Made by a program: the position numbers and the translations under genes
Assembly (NCBI GenBank): GCA_964344145.1
Contig: CAYFME010000006.1
Span: forward strand, 8,894 to 72,893
Source: JABJOE01 sp964344145
Lineage (GTDB): Bacteria; Patescibacteriota; Patescibacteriia; UBA9934
Direction: 5' to 3'
Length of the DNA: 64,000 nucleotides
Shown here: one piece after another, positions 24,159 through 33,255 of the stretch
Layout of the letters: the number at the start of each line of letters is the position of its first letter
How positions within the stretch are numbered: the first letter of the stretch is position 1
Notes under the pieces: model-generated
The model's database searches: none
The model's input: only the letters and a program-made list of their open reading frames with translations
What the model was told of the DNA's origin: nothing

Positions 24159-25028
24159 CTTAGTAATACGATCATCGATTGGTGGATGTGTGGCAAATAG
24201 CCGTTGGTACCATTTTTTTGACGACTTTGTTTTTTCTCCAAACGGGCTCGCGATAAACAGATGCGCGGTCGCGTGGTTGGCGCTTTTGAGCGGCTGGTTG
24301 TTGGCGCGGAGCTTCTCAAGTGCTGAGGCCAGGCCGTCAGGGTGACGAGTGAGGAGTGATCCGGAGGCGTCGGCGAGGTACTCGCGAGCGCGCGAGACGG
24401 CGAGCTTGATGAGCTGGGCAATCAGTGGTGAGAGCAATGCGAGCGCAATGGCGATAAGAATCGCTGGCCATGGCACGTTCTTGCGACCGCCGCTTCGCAT
24501 GCCAACGCGCAGCATGATGTCTGAGAGCAAGACAACCAGTCCGACCAACACGACGACTAACGTCATCACACGAATATCATAGTTTTTGATGTGCGAGAGT
24601 TCGTGCGCGATCACCCCTTCCAGTTCTTGTTTGTTCAGCGCCCCTAAAATACCTCGCGTAAACGTCACGGCTGCATGCTTCGGATCTCGTCCGGTTGCAA
24701 ATGCATTGAGCGACGGGTCATCGATGATGTAGACCTTTGGCATCGGTAGCCCAGCGGTAATAGCGAGGTTTTCCACCATCACATACAAGTCACGCGCGTT
24801 CTCTTTGTTCACTTCTTTTGCTCGGTGCGTGAGCAGAACCGTCTTGGAGGAGGCGTAAAAGGCAAACAGACTGTAGAGAACCGAGACAATAAAGCCAGTG
24901 ATAATCGACGGCACAATGTCGGCACCCATATAGGCGCCAAAGCCTACGAAGATCAACATGATCAAAACAGAAAACAGGGTCACCAAGACCCATGTTTTCC
25001 GTTTATTCGCATCGATCTGCGAATACAT
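24138..25028 (-). CDS. htpX: Membrane zinc metalloprotease HtpX
   Basis: 296 residues. Two N-terminal membrane helices (about residues 14-60), the zinc motif HELSH (AHELSHIKNYDIRVMT) at ~140, two more helices (~155-210) and the second zinc-ligand region AREYLADASG (M48 family). HtpX degrades damaged membrane proteins. It starts 3 bases after the lemA stop, and lemA-htpX is a common pair. It overlaps the TrmB gene at its 3' end. Confidence 0.94.
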   Translation of the reverse strand: MYSQIDANKRKTWVLVTLFSVLIMLIFVGFGAYMGADIVPSIITGFIVSVLYSLFAFYASSKTVLLTHRAKEVNKENARDLYVMVENLAITAGLPMPKVYIIDDPSLNAFATGRDPKHAAVTFTRGILGALNKQELEGVIAHELSHIKNYDIRVMTLVVVLVGLVVLLSDIMLRVGMRSGGRKNVPWPAILIAIALALLSPLIAQLIKLAVSRAREYLADASGSLLTRHPDGLASALEKLRANNQPLKSANHATAHLFIASPFGEKTKSSKKWYQRLFATHPPIDDRITKLRGMGS

Positions 25029-25031
25029 ACC

Positions 25032-25583
25032 TTAGAATTTTACTTCTGGGGTTGCTTTTGCTTCTTCCGGTGCGTCGAAGAATTCGTAATCCTTAAATCC
25101 GAGCATGCCGGCAACTAAGTTACTTGGGAAGACCTGCTTCTTGGTGTTGAAGTCGCGGACATTGCCGTTGTAGAAGCGGCGAGCGGCCTGGATCTTATCC
25201 TCGGCGTCAACGAGCTCTTTTTGAAGATGCAAGAAGTTGCTTGAAGCCTTTAGGTCTGGATAGTTTTCCGAGACGGCAAAGAGCGACTTAAGCGTTTCTG
25301 AGAGGAAGTTTTCTGCCTTTGCATGCTCTGCAGGGGTTTTTGCCTGCATGGCACCAGCGCGAGCCTCAGTCACCTTCTCAAACACGCCTTTCTCATGCTT
25401 GGCATATCCTTTTACTGTGTTGACCAAGTTGGGGATAAGGTCGTAGCGACGCTTGAGCTGAACCTCAATGTCGGACCACGCTTCGTCCACGCGGTTGCGG
25501 AGCTTGATGAGGCCGTTAAAGACAACGATCAGCCACAGGGCGATCAGGACGACAACACCAATAATGATGTAGAGTGCGATCAT
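25032..25583 (-). CDS. lemA: LemA family protein
   Basis: 183 residues. An N-terminal helix (residues ~3-22) anchors a long helical bundle with the LemA hallmarks RVDEAWSDIEVQLKRRYDLI and NLVNTVKGYAKHE, and RRFYNGNVRDFNTKKQVFP. LemA is a membrane protein of poorly known role that often partners HtpX. It is the first gene of the lemA-htpX operon and divergent from the phosphohexomutase gene. Confidence 0.93.
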   Translation of the reverse strand: MIALYIIIGVVVLIALWLIVVFNGLIKLRNRVDEAWSDIEVQLKRRYDLIPNLVNTVKGYAKHEKGVFEKVTEARAGAMQAKTPAEHAKAENFLSETLKSLFAVSENYPDLKASSNFLHLQKELVDAEDKIQAARRFYNGNVRDFNTKKQVFPSNLVAGMLGFKDYEFFDAPEEAKATPEVKF

Positions 25584-25648
25584 AGTTGGAAAAATAGGAA
25601 TTATCCTTTAGTATAAGGCTACGTTGAATCATTTTAGCTGTCAATATT

Positions 25649-27007
25649 ATGCAAATCGATCGATCGATTTTTAAAATGTACGATATCCGTGGTCGTCTGG
25701 ATGGACAGGTGTCGCCAGAGCTTGCCTATGCGATTGGTCGAGGGTTCGCAACACTTTTGAGTCGAGAGGTTGATGGTCCATTGCGCGTAGCGGTGGGAAG
25801 GGATATGCGTGATTCGTCCCCGGGTTTGCAAAAAGAGGTGATACGTGGACTTCAGGAAAGTGGATGTCATGTTGTTGATATTGGTCTGGTTTCTACTCCG
25901 GCGTTCTATTTTGGTGTCGGAAATGCTGACGCACATGGGGGTGTTGTTGTCTCCGCCTCTCACAATCCGTCTGAATACAATGGGTTTAAAATGGTGCGCG
26001 CGAACGCGGTACCGGTGAGTGGTGAGAGCGGGATTCATGATCTCGCAGACATTATTGAGCAGGATGCGTACATGCCGACGGGTGAGGGTTCGATTGAGCA
26101 GCAAGAGGGGGTTGAGCGTGCCTTTGTTGAGATGAGTGCCGCGTTTGCTGGTGAGGATTCTATCGGTTCGTTGCGCATTGTTGCCGATCCTGGGAATGGA
26201 ATGGGGGCACGGTATCTTGAGGAAATGATTGATCATCTGGATTTGACTGCGGAGCGGTTGTTTTGGGAGTTGGACGGCAATTTCCCGAATCATGAATCCA
26301 ACCCATTTAAAGAAGAGACCCTTGATGAGTTGAAAAAGCGTGTTGTCGAGAGCGGGGCTGATATGGGTATTGCCACGGATGGTGATGGCGATCGCATTGC
26401 ATTTGTTGATGAGACGGGCGCTGTGTTGGATCCTTCTATTTTGCGTGGAGTCATTGCTCAGATCGTGTTACGTGATCATCCGGGGGCTAATATTTGCTAC
26501 GACGTTCGCCCAGGAAAGGTGACTATTGATCTTATTGAGGAGGCAGGCGGAGTCCCGGTGGTGACCCGTGTGGGACATTCGTTGATTAAGGAGAAGATGC
26601 GAGAGGTGGATGCGCCGTTTGCTGGAGAGTCATCTGGACATTTTTACTATCGATACCCAACGGGCTCGTACGACGGGCCGGTCACAATGTGTGTTCAGCT
26701 AATGCAGGAAATGCAGCGGCGAGGAATGAAGTTGTCCGATTTTACAAAGGAGTTTGGTCGCTATGTCCATTCGGGGGAGATTAATTTCAACGTGGAAGAC
26801 AAGGTGGCGAAGATTGAAGAGATCAAAGAAGCGTTTTCGGATGGCGATATAAATGACTTGGATGGGGTGACGATTACTTATGACGATTTTTGGTTCAATG
26901 TTCGGCCATCGAATACAGAGTCAAAGCTACGACTCAACTTGGAGGCTGTTGACCAAGACACAATGGAAAGGCGTCGCGACGAGGTGACTGCGATCATCAA
27001 GAAATAG
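25649..27007 (+). CDS. manB: Phosphomannomutase/phosphoglucomutase
   Basis: 452 residues, the normal length. It has the phosphoserine loop VVSASHNPSEYNGFK, the metal-binding loop ATDGDGDRI, the sugar-binding GESSGHFYY and the phosphate-binding end (RPSNTESKLRLN). It interconverts hexose 1- and 6-phosphates for envelope sugars. The murI gene follows after one base. A TTGAAT element lies at 25625, but the core promoter is not clear. Confidence 0.94.
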   Translation: MQIDRSIFKMYDIRGRLDGQVSPELAYAIGRGFATLLSREVDGPLRVAVGRDMRDSSPGLQKEVIRGLQESGCHVVDIGLVSTPAFYFGVGNADAHGGVVVSASHNPSEYNGFKMVRANAVPVSGESGIHDLADIIEQDAYMPTGEGSIEQQEGVERAFVEMSAAFAGEDSIGSLRIVADPGNGMGARYLEEMIDHLDLTAERLFWELDGNFPNHESNPFKEETLDELKKRVVESGADMGIATDGDGDRIAFVDETGAVLDPSILRGVIAQIVLRDHPGANICYDVRPGKVTIDLIEEAGGVPVVTRVGHSLIKEKMREVDAPFAGESSGHFYYRYPTGSYDGPVTMCVQLMQEMQRRGMKLSDFTKEFGRYVHSGEINFNVEDKVAKIEEIKEAFSDGDINDLDGVTITYDDFWFNVRPSNTESKLRLNLEAVDQDTMERRRDEVTAIIKK

Positions 27008-27008
27008 C

Positions 27009-27746
27009 ATGCTGGGTGTTTTCGACTCAGGAGCTGGCGGCTTGACGGTCGTGCAAGAATTGGCAAAGGCGTTTCCCGACGTCTCGATGATGTATTTGGG
27101 TGATCACGCCCGAGCGCCATACGGCGACCGATCGCCCGAGGAGATTCGAGAGTTTACGGGCGAGGCGATTGATTGGCTGTTTGCACAAGGCTGCGATCAG
27201 GTGTTACTCGCCTGTAACACGGCGTCCGCGGCGACGCGCGGGACCTTGGATGATGATCGTGTGTTGGGGATCGTTGATCCAACCAAGGAATGGTTAGCAA
27301 AACAGGAATCAGAGAACGTGGGACTTTTGGCGACCACGGCGACGGTGGCGTCGGGTGTGTATCACGATGCGGTTGCGTACCAGCATTCGTGCCCAGCGTG
27401 GGTGTTGTTTATTGAGAAAGGGAATCCTCAGTCTGACGGTGCTCGAGAGGTGGTTGCGCGCGACGTTCACGCGCTGATTGATGGCCGCGATATCAAAACG
27501 ATCGTGCTGGCCTGTACGCACTATCCGTACTTTCATGATTTGCTTGCGGAGATTTTGCCAAGCGACGTTCAAGTGGTTGATCAAGGTGAGATGGTGGCCG
27601 ACTGGCTCAAGCAACACGCATCGCCGCAGCCCGCAGATGGCGAGCGATCACTCCAGTTTTTTACAACAGATGACCCTCAAGAGGTCTCACGTCGTGCCGC
27701 CGACTTTTTTGGCGCACCCGTCACCTTTCAAAAGGCAGAATTTTAA
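27009..27746 (+). CDS. murI: Glutamate racemase
   Basis: 245 residues. DSGAGGLTV at the N-terminus holds the first substrate loop, LLACNTASAA the first catalytic Cys and LACTHYPYF the second. It converts L- to D-glutamate for peptidoglycan, so this cell probably makes or at least modifies its own wall. It starts one base after the phosphohexomutase stop, implying coupled translation. Confidence 0.95.
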   Translation: MLGVFDSGAGGLTVVQELAKAFPDVSMMYLGDHARAPYGDRSPEEIREFTGEAIDWLFAQGCDQVLLACNTASAATRGTLDDDRVLGIVDPTKEWLAKQESENVGLLATTATVASGVYHDAVAYQHSCPAWVLFIEKGNPQSDGAREVVARDVHALIDGRDIKTIVLACTHYPYFHDLLAEILPSDVQVVDQGEMVADWLKQHASPQPADGERSLQFFTTDDPQEVSRRAADFFGAPVTFQKAEF

Positions 27747-27748
27747 GC

Positions 27749-27754
27749 TAGAAT
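27749..27754 (+). promoter_or_regulatory. Candidate -10 box of rseP
   Basis: TAGAAT with 6 bases to the ATG at 27761, just after the murI stop. The -35 region (TTTCAA) is weak. Confidence 0.35.
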
Positions 27755-27760
27755 AGCGGC

Positions 27761-28843
27761 ATGTTTTGGACGATTATCATTTTTTTACTCATGCTTTCTG
27801 TGCTCGTGCTTGTTCACGAGTGGGGGCATTATTTTGTTGCCAAGAAGATCGGCGCAAAGGTCGAAGAGTTTGGTCTTGGATTCCCGCCGCGTGCGTACAC
27901 GTGGAAGGGCAAGGACGGGATGATTTGGTCCTTGAACTGGATTCCGCTTGGCGGTTTTGTGAAAGTGAAGGGTGAGGGTGGAGACCACCGCGAAGATAAA
28001 GATAGCTTTGGAAACAAGTCGTTGACGGCTCGCTTCGCTGTACTTTTCGCCGGCGTATTCATGAACATGATCGCTGCCGCTGTCTTGCTCGGTCTCGCAT
28101 TCGGCATCGGCATTCCGACGATTGTGGAAGGGGACTTCGGCGACTCGGCGATTATCACAGATACGGAACTGATGATCACGCAGGTTCTGGAAGAGTCTCC
28201 TGCTGCGCTTTCAGGAATCGAAGCAGGCGACCGCGTGATGACCATCAACGGTGAGTCATTCGCAGATGGTGAGGAAGCTCGAGCGTACTTGCAGGATATC
28301 GATCCAAATGAAGTAGTATCGTTCTTGGTTGTACGCGACGGTGCGTCACAAGAGATCGAGGCAGTGCCGAGCTATTTAGAAGAGATTGACGACATGGGGG
28401 TCGGTATCGCGATCGTACAAACGGGCATCGTGCAGTATCCGTGGTACGTTGCGCCGATCAAGGGTGCGGAGGCGACGGTCTTTTATACAAAGGAAATCCT
28501 TGCGGCTTTTGGGGAGATTGTGCGAGGATGGATAGGGGACGAGGGGCCAGAGGTCGAGTTGGCCGGACCCATTGGCATTGCCGTGATCACTGGAGAGGTT
28601 GCTGCGCAGGGATTTGTGAATCTGCTCCAGTTTGCCGCGATTCTTTCCATCAACTTGGCGATCATCAATGTGTTGCCGTTCCCAGCCCTGGATGGCGGCC
28701 GCATCCTCTTTGTCATCATCGAGGCGGTGCGTCGAAAGCCGGTGGACGCCAAGATTGAAACCGTGGTACATAATATTGGCTTTTTGATCCTGATTGGATT
28801 GATCGTACTGGTGACCTACAAAGATATATTGAATCTGCTGTAA
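27761..28843 (+). CDS. rseP: RseP-type site-2 membrane protease
   Basis: 360 residues. The zinc motif H19-E-W-G-H23 lies in the first membrane helix. A PDZ domain follows (VLEESPAALSGIEAGDRVMTINGE region, about residues 145-225). The third zinc ligand sits in the last-third motif LPFPALDGGR. It cuts within membranes, for example anti-sigma factors or leftover signal peptides. It stands upstream of pheS, separated by a palindromic element. Confidence 0.94.
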   Translation: MFWTIIIFLLMLSVLVLVHEWGHYFVAKKIGAKVEEFGLGFPPRAYTWKGKDGMIWSLNWIPLGGFVKVKGEGGDHREDKDSFGNKSLTARFAVLFAGVFMNMIAAAVLLGLAFGIGIPTIVEGDFGDSAIITDTELMITQVLEESPAALSGIEAGDRVMTINGESFADGEEARAYLQDIDPNEVVSFLVVRDGASQEIEAVPSYLEEIDDMGVGIAIVQTGIVQYPWYVAPIKGAEATVFYTKEILAAFGEIVRGWIGDEGPEVELAGPIGIAVITGEVAAQGFVNLLQFAAILSINLAIINVLPFPALDGGRILFVIIEAVRRKPVDAKIETVVHNIGFLILIGLIVLVTYKDILNLL

Positions 28844-28848
28844 TGTAA

Positions 28849-28908
28849 CCATTTCGACCGAAGGGAGAAATCTATTCGAATAGATCTCTCGCTGACGCTC
28901 GAGATGGG
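28849..28908 (+). repeat. Dispersed palindromic element, family A, complete copy
   Basis: An imperfect inverted repeat with arms CCATTTCGACCG.../...CTCGAGATGG and a central GAAATCTATTCGAATAGATC-like core. It occupies the rseP-pheS gap, ends 7 bases before the pheS ATG and may supply its leader. Other copies are at 1-20 and 50616-50677. Confidence 0.8.
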
Positions 28909-28915
28909 AATACAT

Positions 28916-29983
28916 ATGAAAAACGACTTAGAACAAATCCGCGACGAGTTTCTCAAGGGCCTTGAAGAGGTGAGTGATTCTTTGGGTTTGGAAGATCTTC
29001 GTGTTGAGTATCTCGGTCGTAAGGGAAAGCTTACGCAATTGATGAAAGGCCTGCCTGATTTAGCTGAGGATGTTCGTCGCGAGATGGGACAGCTTGGAAA
29101 CGAGGTGAAGAAGACGCTCGAGGTCGCATTCTCCGAAGCGCATGAGGCAATGCATTCGGCTGAGCAAACGCGTCAGGCGCAGACCGATCAGATTGACGTC
29201 ACACAACCAGGCATTCGACCGGCACAGGGACATACACATTTAACGACCAAGGCCACGGAGGAGATTTGTCAGCTTTTTAAACGTTTGGGATTTGTTCGCG
29301 TACGTCATCCAGAAGTCGATTGGGACTACTATGCCTTTGAGTCGCTCAACATGCCAAAGACGCATCCGGCACGCGACGAATGGGAAACGTTCTTCATTGG
29401 TGACGGCGGTCGTATTGAAGAGGGTGAGAAGGGGAAGATTGTGCTGACACCGCATACGTCCAATGGGCAGGTGCGCGAGATGGAGCGTGGCAATCAGAAT
29501 ATTCGGATGATCAACATCAACAAATGCTATCGTCGGCAATCAGACGCTTCGCACACGCCGATGTTTCATCAGTTTGAAGGACTCATGGTTGGCAAAGGTG
29601 TAACCATTACGCACTTGAAAGGGGTCTTTGATTTTTTTGTGAAAGAGTTTTTCGGTCCAGAGCGCGAGGTGCGTCTTCGCCCATTCCACTTCCGCTTTAC
29701 CGAACCGTCGGTTGAGCTGGATATCACGTGTGGCGTCTGCCTTGGATCGGGTGTGAATGAAGGAGCAAATTGCAAGATCTGCAAAGAAGGGTGGCTCGAG
29801 CTTGGTGGCGCTGGCATGACGCATCCAAACGTCATCAAAGCCGGCGGTCTTGATCCAGATGAATACACAGGGTTTGCCTTTGGTTGGGGCGTTGAACGCA
29901 CGATGATGATGAAATCAGGCATGAATATTGACGACATTCGTGTGTTGTATAAGAACGATCTTCGATTCCTCGAACAGTTTTAA
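28916..29983 (+). CDS. pheS: Phenylalanyl-tRNA synthetase alpha subunit
   Basis: 355 residues. An N-terminal coiled-coil (about 1-90) is followed by a class II synthetase core with motif 2 around NINKCYRRQSDASHTPMFHQ and motif 3 FAFGWGVERTMMM. A four-Cys insert (CGVCLGSG...CKICKEGW) precedes GAGMTHPNV. The ATG at 28916 is preferred over 28904, which lies in the palindromic element. PheS pairs with the PheT subunit encoded next. Confidence 0.95.
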   Translation: MKNDLEQIRDEFLKGLEEVSDSLGLEDLRVEYLGRKGKLTQLMKGLPDLAEDVRREMGQLGNEVKKTLEVAFSEAHEAMHSAEQTRQAQTDQIDVTQPGIRPAQGHTHLTTKATEEICQLFKRLGFVRVRHPEVDWDYYAFESLNMPKTHPARDEWETFFIGDGGRIEEGEKGKIVLTPHTSNGQVREMERGNQNIRMININKCYRRQSDASHTPMFHQFEGLMVGKGVTITHLKGVFDFFVKEFFGPEREVRLRPFHFRFTEPSVELDITCGVCLGSGVNEGANCKICKEGWLELGGAGMTHPNVIKAGGLDPDEYTGFAFGWGVERTMMMKSGMNIDDIRVLYKNDLRFLEQF

Positions 29984-29996
29984 TTGATTGGAAGAT

Positions 29997-32408
29997 ATGG
30001 ATATTGAAGCAAGCTACAAGTGGGTGAAAGAGTATCTCGGTGGTGATTTTGAGCCCAAGACGTTTTCCAAAGAGGTGACGGCGAAGGCCTTTCCGGTTGA
30101 TTACACAAAGTCGATGGCGGGCGCCTTTGATGGCGTTGTTGTTGGAGAGATTTTGTCGATTGATAAGCATCCAAATGCCGATAAGTTGCATTTGGCCAAA
30201 GTGGATGTTGGGAAAGATCAGCCGTTGTCGATTGTGTTTGGTTCGATGGCCGAGATGTATGTCGGAGCGAAGATTCCAGTCGCCGTTGCACCGATGACCA
30301 TGCCCAACGGGATGGAGATCCGAAAGTCAAAACTACGTGGGGAGCTGTCCGAAGGAATGCTGTGTTTGGATCAAGAGCTTGGACTATCACAGAAAGGGGT
30401 GTCCATTCGGTTCTTTGAAGAGGGTATGAAGAATGGAACGCCACTGACCGAGGCCTTGGATATCGCGGATGAGACAATTTTCGAAGTTGAGATTACGACG
30501 AACCGCGTCGACGCGATGGGAATCGTCGGTTTAGCACGCGAAGCGGGAGCAGCGATGAACATTCCGTTTACGTTTGAACCACCGGAGTTGCCGTCTGGCG
30601 ACGTAGGGGCTGGTAGCGCAGACGTAGGGGCTTGGCGCGCCAAGCCCCTACGAGTCGACGTCCAAGATCCCGAAGGATGTCCGCGCTACATGGCGGTTGT
30701 GATTGATGGCGTGAAGGTTGGTCCCTCACCCGCATGGTTGCAAACACGACTCTTGCTCGCCGGCCATCGGCCAATCAACAACATCGTCGACATTACCAAC
30801 TACGTCTTGCGCGAGTTTGGTCAGCCGATGCACGCGTTTGATTACGAGAAGCTCGACGGCAACACGATTGTCGTACGCCGAGCCAAGAAAGGGGAGCAGA
30901 TCAAAGCGTTGGATGAGGAGACGTATGAGCTTGATCCAGCCGATTTAGTGATTGCCGATGGCGATAAGCCTGTTGCTGTTGCTGGTGTGATGGGAGGATT
31001 TGATACGGGAACTTGGGACGGCACGACCACGATCGTGTTTGAGTCAGCAACGTTTGATGCATTGTCTGTTCGCAAGACCGCTCGACGTCATCATCTTTAC
31101 TCTGACTCTCAGCTGTTGTTTGAAAAGGGACTCTCTAGCGAGGCTCCGGCTGCGGCGCTTGCACGAGCGATTGAGCTCACGCTCGAGATCGCTGGCGGAC
31201 AGGTCGCAAGTGCGATTCTCGATGAACGCGCCGGAGCGTACGAACCGCTTGTATTCCCATTCCGACCGCAGAAGGCTCGCGATTTGATCGGCGTCGATTT
31301 GTCAGACGACGATATGATCGACTTGTTAACGCGTGTTGGATTTGAAGTAGCGAAGGACGGCGAGGTGTACAAGGTAACCGTGCCATTTTGGCGTGATCAC
31401 GACATTGAGCATGAAGTTGATCTTACCGAGGAGATTGCGCGGCTCTACGGCTACGGCAACATGCCGGCTGAGTTGCCTGATTCACCGCCACCGACCACTC
31501 CCGAGGATCCTGCGTTGGCGTGGGAGATGAAGACCAAGAAGCTGTTGGCAGGATTTGGGTACACGGAGCTCTACGGTTATTCGATGATCAGCGTCGAGGA
31601 CATGCTTAAGTACGGGCTGGATCCCGAAGCGGCTGTCCAGATTCACAACCCACTTTCAAGCGATCTCACGCACATGCGTCCATCGCTCATGCCATCGTTG
31701 TTAAAAGATATCGAGGCGAATCAAGGTGTGCGTCCCGCAGCCCAGGTGTTTGAGCTGCAGCGTGTCTATCTTCCGAAAGAGGGAGGTTTGCCAGATGAGC
31801 GGACGAATCTTGTGATCGCGCAGTACGGCGTAGACGATGTTGAGCAGGCCTTTTTGCAAGTGAAGGGCGCTGTAGAGAGCTGGGCAGAGTTCGCGGGCAT
31901 TGCATTGGATATTCGATCGCCTGGTGCTGGGGAGGAAGTTCCAACAAGTTGGCATCCAACGCGTTCTGCCATTGTTTCTTCAGATGGAGATGCCATTGCG
32001 GTGATTGGTCAGATCAAGCCTCAGGTACAAGACATCTTTGGTATCAACAAGCCTGTCGTGGCCGCTATGATCGACTTTGAAGCACTCGTTGGTAAGATGT
32101 CGGTGGCTCGTCGTTATGAACCGATTCCTGAGTTCCCAGCAGTGGAACGAGATGTTGCCGTTGTGGTTGATGATGCGGTCGCGTACGGCGACTTGGCTTC
32201 AGCTGTTGAAGAAGTTGACGACCTTATTCGCAGCGTTGATCTTATTGAGGTGTATCGTGGGACAGGAATCGACGATGGCAAGAAGAGTGTCACACTTTCG
32301 TTGACGTTACGTTCGGATGAGAAGACGCTCGCATCAGAAGATGCGGACAAAGCCATGCAGAAGGTTATCGATCTGTTGGAAGGTCGCTTTTCCGGAACGA
32401 TTAGATAG
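29997..32408 (+). CDS. pheT: Phenylalanyl-tRNA synthetase beta subunit
   Basis: About 803 residues. The EMAP-type tRNA-binding OB fold (about residues 40-155, IDKHPNADKLHLAKVDVG) is followed by the B3/B4 editing domain, B5, a catalytic-like core and a C-terminal ferredoxin-like anticodon-binding domain (YEPIPEFPAVERDVAVVVDD). The start may be the TTG at 29988, but the ATG at 29997 fits better. An in-frame palindromic insert sits at residues ~201-220, between the OB fold and B3/B4 (see 30601-30653). Confidence 0.95.
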   Translation: MDIEASYKWVKEYLGGDFEPKTFSKEVTAKAFPVDYTKSMAGAFDGVVVGEILSIDKHPNADKLHLAKVDVGKDQPLSIVFGSMAEMYVGAKIPVAVAPMTMPNGMEIRKSKLRGELSEGMLCLDQELGLSQKGVSIRFFEEGMKNGTPLTEALDIADETIFEVEITTNRVDAMGIVGLAREAGAAMNIPFTFEPPELPSGDVGAGSADVGAWRAKPLRVDVQDPEGCPRYMAVVIDGVKVGPSPAWLQTRLLLAGHRPINNIVDITNYVLREFGQPMHAFDYEKLDGNTIVVRRAKKGEQIKALDEETYELDPADLVIADGDKPVAVAGVMGGFDTGTWDGTTTIVFESATFDALSVRKTARRHHLYSDSQLLFEKGLSSEAPAAALARAIELTLEIAGGQVASAILDERAGAYEPLVFPFRPQKARDLIGVDLSDDDMIDLLTRVGFEVAKDGEVYKVTVPFWRDHDIEHEVDLTEEIARLYGYGNMPAELPDSPPPTTPEDPALAWEMKTKKLLAGFGYTELYGYSMISVEDMLKYGLDPEAAVQIHNPLSSDLTHMRPSLMPSLLKDIEANQGVRPAAQVFELQRVYLPKEGGLPDERTNLVIAQYGVDDVEQAFLQVKGAVESWAEFAGIALDIRSPGAGEEVPTSWHPTRSAIVSSDGDAIAVIGQIKPQVQDIFGINKPVVAAMIDFEALVGKMSVARRYEPIPEFPAVERDVAVVVDDAVAYGDLASAVEEVDDLIRSVDLIEVYRGTGIDDGKKSVTLSLTLRSDEKTLASEDADKAMQKVIDLLEGRFSGTIR
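30601..30653. repeat. Palindromic insert inside pheT
   Basis: GACGTAGGGGCT occurs twice as a direct repeat, and the second copy is the left arm of a perfect palindrome (CGTAGGGGCTTGG, then CGCG, then CCAAGCCCCTACG). The reading frame is kept and codes for a stretch GDVGAGSADVGAWRAKPLR that is unlike PheT sequence. Confidence 0.75.
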
Positions 32409-32411
32409 TGC

Positions 32412-32417
32412 TATAAT
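32412..32417 (+). promoter_or_regulatory. -10 box (TATAAT) of the 88-residue protein gene
   Basis: A consensus TATAAT lies 4 bases after the pheT stop and 8 bases before the ATG at 32426. The -35 region is weak. Confidence 0.5.
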
Positions 32418-32425
32418 TTTGTTGT

Positions 32426-32692
32426 ATGGAGGCAACCGACATTCTACTAATCGTCATCGCGTTTTGTGTCCTGTGGGTCACGGCGTTTATTTGCTGGTTC
32501 ATTTATCATCTCGCGATGATGCTCAAGGCCGTGAACGACGTTTTGCAAGAGGTCCGCTGGTCGATCGAGAAGGTCGAGCAAGCGTTGCAGGCGATGAAAG
32601 TAAAGGTGGAGAAAGGGAGCGGTCATTTGAGTAAGTTGGCCGGGCATGTTAAAAAAACCGCAGAAGGTTTTTACTCACCAAAGAAGAAATAG
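32426..32692 (+). CDS. Small membrane protein with coiled-coil tail
   Basis: 88 residues. One membrane helix (residues ~5-30) and a helical, probably coiled-coil cytoplasmic part (VNDVLQEVRWSIEKVEQALQ), ending in a Lys-rich tail. It resembles short DUF948-like proteins in layout only. The next gene starts 1 base after its stop. Function unknown. Confidence 0.65.
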   Translation: MEATDILLIVIAFCVLWVTAFICWFIYHLAMMLKAVNDVLQEVRWSIEKVEQALQAMKVKVEKGSGHLSKLAGHVKKTAEGFYSPKKK

Positions 32693-32693
32693 T

Positions 32694-33188
32694 ATGGGAA
32701 AAGGTCCAGAGCAATGGAATCCGATTTCGGAGGCAACGGAGCGTCTCAGTCGGATGGTAGAAGAAATTGGAGGGACCGTTGAGTCATCTGAAGGAAAGAT
32801 GACTGTCAAAAATGGTCTTGTGGAGGCCGAAGTGACCGTTGATATGAACGGGCGCTTTACCGCGAAGCTTTCCAAGGGTGGAAAGGAGTTGGTAACGTTG
32901 AATGCCACGGATCTTGAAACGGTGAAGACAAACCTCGTTGGTCATAACGAGGGAGCGCAGGTTATGCCTGGCGAGGAACACTTGCCTGATGGGGTCGCGC
33001 ATCAGGGTATTGATTTCGATGCTGAGCAAGCACGGACTGCGCAGCAAGCGGCAAGCGAGCGTCCTGCGTCAGGGGAAGTGCCACAGCCAATGGCGGAGGA
33101 AGATATGGCGAGGCCGGATTTGAAGCCCACACGAGCGTTTCAAGGAGTCGGGGACGAAGATAATCCAGGTACTGCAAAGGCGGCGTAA
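32694..33188 (+). CDS. Hypothetical protein, soluble
   Basis: 164 residues with no signal or membrane segment. The first ~85 residues look like a small alpha/beta domain (ERLSRMVEEIGGTVESSEGK, then VEAEVTVDMNGRFTAKL). The rest is polar and probably disordered. The ATG at 32694 is chosen because the longer frame overlaps the preceding gene. A terminator follows. Function unknown. Confidence 0.6.
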   Translation: MGKGPEQWNPISEATERLSRMVEEIGGTVESSEGKMTVKNGLVEAEVTVDMNGRFTAKLSKGGKELVTLNATDLETVKTNLVGHNEGAQVMPGEEHLPDGVAHQGIDFDAEQARTAQQAASERPASGEVPQPMAEEDMARPDLKPTRAFQGVGDEDNPGTAKAA

Positions 33189-33199
33189 GAAGAAGACAA

Positions 33200-33221
33200 A
33201 AAGAGCCCTCGCGGCTCTTTT
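33200..33221 (+). terminator. Rho-independent terminator before dnaE
   Basis: AAAGAGCC, loop CTCGC, GGCTCTTT, followed by T. It closes the pheS-pheT-small-gene unit. Confidence 0.85.
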
Positions 33222-33255
33222 CGGTTTCTGGTAAAGTACCTGCGTTGAACCCCCT

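Noticed and set aside
32646..32693. Earlier start for the 164-residue hypothetical protein
   Set aside because: It lies within the preceding small gene, and the ATG at 32694 follows that stop directly.
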